Made by a program: the position numbers and the translations under genes. From NCBI GenBank assembly GCA_963715895.1, contig OY970284.1, positions 6,200,001-6,264,000 on the forward strand: 64,000 nt of DNA. The letters run 5' to 3'. Shown one piece after another: positions 61,775-64,000 of this stretch. This stretch comes from JADGNZ01 sp963715895 (GTDB lineage: Bacteria; Acidobacteriota; Thermoanaerobaculia; Gp7-AA8). Numbering within the stretch: the first letter of the stretch is position 1; the number at the start of each line of letters is the position of its first letter. The notes below the pieces were generated by a model. That model ran no database searches, was not told where the DNA came from, and saw only the letters and a list, made by a program, of their open reading frames with translations.

Positions 61775-62836
61775 CTACTTCGGCGCCTGCTGCGCCACCA
61801 CTCCGACGCTGGCGATCGTCTCCCCTTTCGTCATCGACGGAACGGCGCGGATGAACGTCACGACGCCGGCCACCGGAGCGCGCGCATCGAGGATGGTCTT
61901 GCCAACGTAATCGGTCACGTATCCGAGACGCATCCCCTGGGAGACGTAGGTCCCGCGTTTGACGAGCGGATAGAAGATGCCGGTCTGCTCGCTGTTCACG
62001 CTCTCGACCTTCTCGATCCAGACAGGATTCTCGACAGGTGCCGCCGTACCCGGCAGCATCTTCAGGAAGCGCATCACATTGAAACATCCCTCGGCCAGCG
62101 CCTCGACGTCGTCGGTCTCGACCGTCCCCGCGTGTCCCGCCTCGACGGTGATCGAGGCCTTCCCGCGCGTCGAGGCGGTGTTCTCGAGGTAGCGCGACGC
62201 CGCGGGATCCTTGGGACGGTCGGCGGAGATGATGATGTGATCGAGGCCGAAGGCCAGGACCATCTGCTTCGACAGCGCGTCCTGCTGGGCGTTGCCGGTC
62301 ACGGTCCAGTAGCCATAGGGGCGGAGACTCTCGTCGATGTCGCCGCCGTGCAGATCGATCAGATGGTCGCAACGCTCCACCACCTGCTTCGTGATCAGGA
62401 ACGACGCCCGCTCGGTCTGCGTGCCGTCCATCCGGCCGGGGTAGTAGCGATTCATGCTCTTGTTGTCGACCGGGTTGACGTGCGCGATCTTCTGCTCGAA
62501 CGAATTGACGTTGACCAAAGGAATGATGACGACCGTTCCCGCCAGTGCCGCCGGATCGAGCCTCTCGATCACCTTCTCCAGGGAGATGATCGACGCGTAC
62601 TCGGTCCCATGCGCGCCGGAGACGAGCGCCAGCACCGGACCTGGCCGCGCCCCATTCACGACGACCACCGGAATGCTCAGCGCCGCATCGACCCCCGCCG
62701 GAACCTCGATCGTCCCCGACGCTTTCTGACCACGCGCCGCCGTCGCCGTACCGACGGTGAAGGTCTCCTCAGCACTTGCGATGAACGAAAACGCGACGAT
62801 GACGACCGGACCGAGAACCCAAAAAAGACGCGACAT
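61775..62836 (-). CDS. Exported succinylglutamate desuccinylase/aspartoacylase-type metallohydrolase
   Basis: A 353-residue protein of the AstE/AspA (M14-like) family with a signal peptide (LGPVVIVAFSFIASAEE). Zinc ligands are in SGAHGTEYAS (His and Glu) and LIDLHGGD (His); a typical family C-terminal beta domain follows (GIFYPLVKRGTYVSQGMRLGYV). Family members remove acyl groups from N-acyl amino acids or similar amides. An exported version probably acts on an extracellular or periplasmic substrate. Divergent from the trans-sulfuration gene with 114 bp between. Confidence 0.88.
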   Translation of the reverse strand: MSRLFWVLGPVVIVAFSFIASAEETFTVGTATAARGQKASGTIEVPAGVDAALSIPVVVVNGARPGPVLALVSGAHGTEYASIISLEKVIERLDPAALAGTVVIIPLVNVNSFEQKIAHVNPVDNKSMNRYYPGRMDGTQTERASFLITKQVVERCDHLIDLHGGDIDESLRPYGYWTVTGNAQQDALSKQMVLAFGLDHIIISADRPKDPAASRYLENTASTRGKASITVEAGHAGTVETDDVEALAEGCFNVMRFLKMLPGTAAPVENPVWIEKVESVNSEQTGIFYPLVKRGTYVSQGMRLGYVTDYVGKTILDARAPVAGVVTFIRAVPSMTKGETIASVGVVAQQAPK

Positions 62837-62950
62837 AGCGAACCTCCAGCGCCGATAGCGTAAACGATCACCGCCATGTGCGGCGCATCACGCCCGCCCG
62901 TGACCGGCGACATGCCCCCAGGTTCGGCGCAACCCTGATGATTGCGATCG

Positions 62951-64000
62951 ATGACACAACAGGGCCCTCACACCGGCGCCATCCACGGAGGAATCGATCC
63001 CGCCGAACATCGCGGAGCCGTCTCGGTCCCCATCTATCAGACCTCGACCTTCGCCTTTCCCTCGGCCGAAGAAGGGGCCGCCCGCTTCGGCGGCAGCTCC
63101 GACGGCCTGATCTACTCCCGGCTCGGCAATCCCACCGTCCAGGCGCTCGAAGAGTGCGTGGGCAAGCTCGAGGAAGGCGCCGGCGCGGTGGCCACCGCCA
63201 CGGGGATGGCGGCCGTCAGCACTGCTCTCCTGGCGCTCCTCCGCCAGGGCGATCACATCATCGCCACCCAGCCGATCTACGGCGCATCGCGAGCGCTGAT
63301 GCAGAAGACGTTTGCCCGCTTCGGCATCACCTCGACCTTCGTCCGCGCTGCCGACACCGCGGCCATCCGATCGGCCCTGCGCCCGGAAACGCGCCTGATC
63401 TACGTCGAAACGCCGGCGAATCCGACCCTCGACCTCGTCGATCTCGAAGGCGCCGTCGCGGTGGCCCGCTTCGCCGGCATTCCGCTCGTCGTCGACAACA
63501 CCTTCGCCGGCCCGCACCTCCAGCGCCCGCTGGCGATGGGAGCCGACCTCGTCGTTCACTCGATGACCAAGTCGCTCAACGGACACAGCGACGTCATCGC
63601 CGGAATGATCGTTGCCCGCCACGCATCGATGCTGGAAGCCGTCCGTCACGCCGCCATCAGCTTCGGCACGACCATGGATCCTCACCAGGCCTGGCTCGTC
63701 CTTCGCGGCATCCGCACGCTCGGCATGCGCGTCGAGCGCGCCCAGGAGAATGCCATCAAGCTGGCGCAATGGCTCGAAGACCTCCCCTCGGTGGCCTGGG
63801 TCCGCTTCCCCGGCCTCCCTTCCCATCCTCAATACGACCTTGCCAGACGCCAGATGTCCGGTCCGGGCTCCATGATCGCCTTCGAGCTCCCCGGCGGCGT
63901 CGACGCCGGCCGCATCCTGATGAACAACGTCCGCCTGATCACCCTGGCCGTCTCCCTCGGCGGCGTCGAGTCGCTGATCGAGCACCCGGCCTCGATGACC
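62951..64000 (+). CDS. Trans-sulfuration PLP enzyme (cystathionine/methionine gamma-lyase type), cut by right edge
   Basis: 350 codons are visible from ATG 62951 with the frame open to the window end. Motifs: HTGAIHGGIDPAEHRGAVSVP, YQTSTFAFPS, YSRLGNPT (substrate region), TGMAAVSTALLAL, VETPANPTLDLVD, VVDNTFAGPHLQRPLAMGAD and the PLP lysine in SMTKSLNGHSDV. This is the Cys/Met metabolism family: gamma-synthases, beta/gamma-lyases and methionine gamma-lyase. The NGHSDV form is common in the lyases. The reaction cannot be chosen without the C-terminus and comparison. It lacks obvious operon partners in view. Confidence 0.93.
   Translation, partial: MTQQGPHTGAIHGGIDPAEHRGAVSVPIYQTSTFAFPSAEEGAARFGGSSDGLIYSRLGNPTVQALEECVGKLEEGAGAVATATGMAAVSTALLALLRQGDHIIATQPIYGASRALMQKTFARFGITSTFVRAADTAAIRSALRPETRLIYVETPANPTLDLVDLEGAVAVARFAGIPLVVDNTFAGPHLQRPLAMGADLVVHSMTKSLNGHSDVIAGMIVARHASMLEAVRHAAISFGTTMDPHQAWLVLRGIRTLGMRVERAQENAIKLAQWLEDLPSVAWVRFPGLPSHPQYDLARRQMSGPGSMIAFELPGGVDAGRILMNNVRLITLAVSLGGVESLIEHPASMT

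Overview
This is a GC-rich chromosomal segment of a Gram-negative bacterium. It has outer-membrane proteins (a TonB-dependent receptor with a carboxypeptidase-like N-terminal domain, an OprP-type porin), lipoproteins, sulfatase-fold/TPR proteins, an exosortase, the siroheme-dependent heme route, and many intergenic oligonucleotide repeats. Together these suggest an Acidobacteriota-like organism, perhaps near Thermoanaerobaculia. That placement is inference from gene content; there is no rRNA or other phylogenetic marker here. No tRNA, rRNA or CRISPR was recognised.

Layout. 1-3.4 kb (minus): SMP-30 fragment, SGNH hydrolase, RelA/SpoT. 3.7-9.0 kb (plus): a PA2779/PA2778-type pair, then a ModE-like regulator, a porin and modABC. 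9.1-16.7 kb (plus): two PLP enzymes, a PAS/GAF histidine kinase, two DGPF (YCII) proteins with an ECF42-type sigma factor, and an AF2212-like/MazF pair. 16.8-25.4 kb (minus): a six-gene run TPR protein - two sulfatase-fold/TPR proteins - rnc - envC-like - ctpA. 25.6-28.6 kb (minus): a TonB receptor whose leader contains a cyclic-di-AMP (ydaO-type) riboswitch with an intrinsic terminator. 29.2-31.8 kb (plus): a metal-related exported cluster with a cytochrome c. 32.2-34.8 kb (minus): a two-GAF sensor kinase and LuxR-type regulator.

34.9-44.3 kb is an accessory island: a tyrosine-recombinase remnant, a small HTH protein, a decayed immunity-like fragment, an intact membrane-anchored immunity candidate, and a 2,698-residue NHL/TIG/YD-repeat (RHS-like) secreted protein. 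Its C-terminal tip carries His and Cys motifs resembling a permuted papain-like peptidase. Next to it, 44.5-45.3 kb is a dense array of 21/22-nt hairpin units. 45.3-48.8 kb (minus): dienelactone hydrolase, then a small exosortase-H locus (DUF3494 substrate, XrtH, partner membrane protein). 49.3-52.4 kb: a Crp/Fnr regulator and a hybrid histidine kinase, bracketed by two inverted copies of a ~297-bp repeat. 52.8-57.3 kb: an ahbC-ahbAB-ahbD heme operon diverging from a second Crp/Fnr gene across a perfect GTGACGGCCGTCAC palindrome. 57.5-64 kb: UspA, an unusual radical SAM protein, a small Cys-containing protein, phenylalanine 4-hydroxylase, a Uma2 protein, a succinylglutamate desuccinylase/aspartoacylase-type hydrolase, and a trans-sulfuration PLP enzyme cut by the right edge.

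The most distinctive property is the repeat content. At least ten unrelated families of short periodic sequence (7-, 8- and 21-nt units, usually two facing arms) lie in the intergenic gaps, and several have entered coding sequences, including two signal peptides and one protein C-terminus. Three arrays share a 21-nt period and a CTG-N-CGG-like core inside short inverted repeats, in places with compensating changes in both arms.
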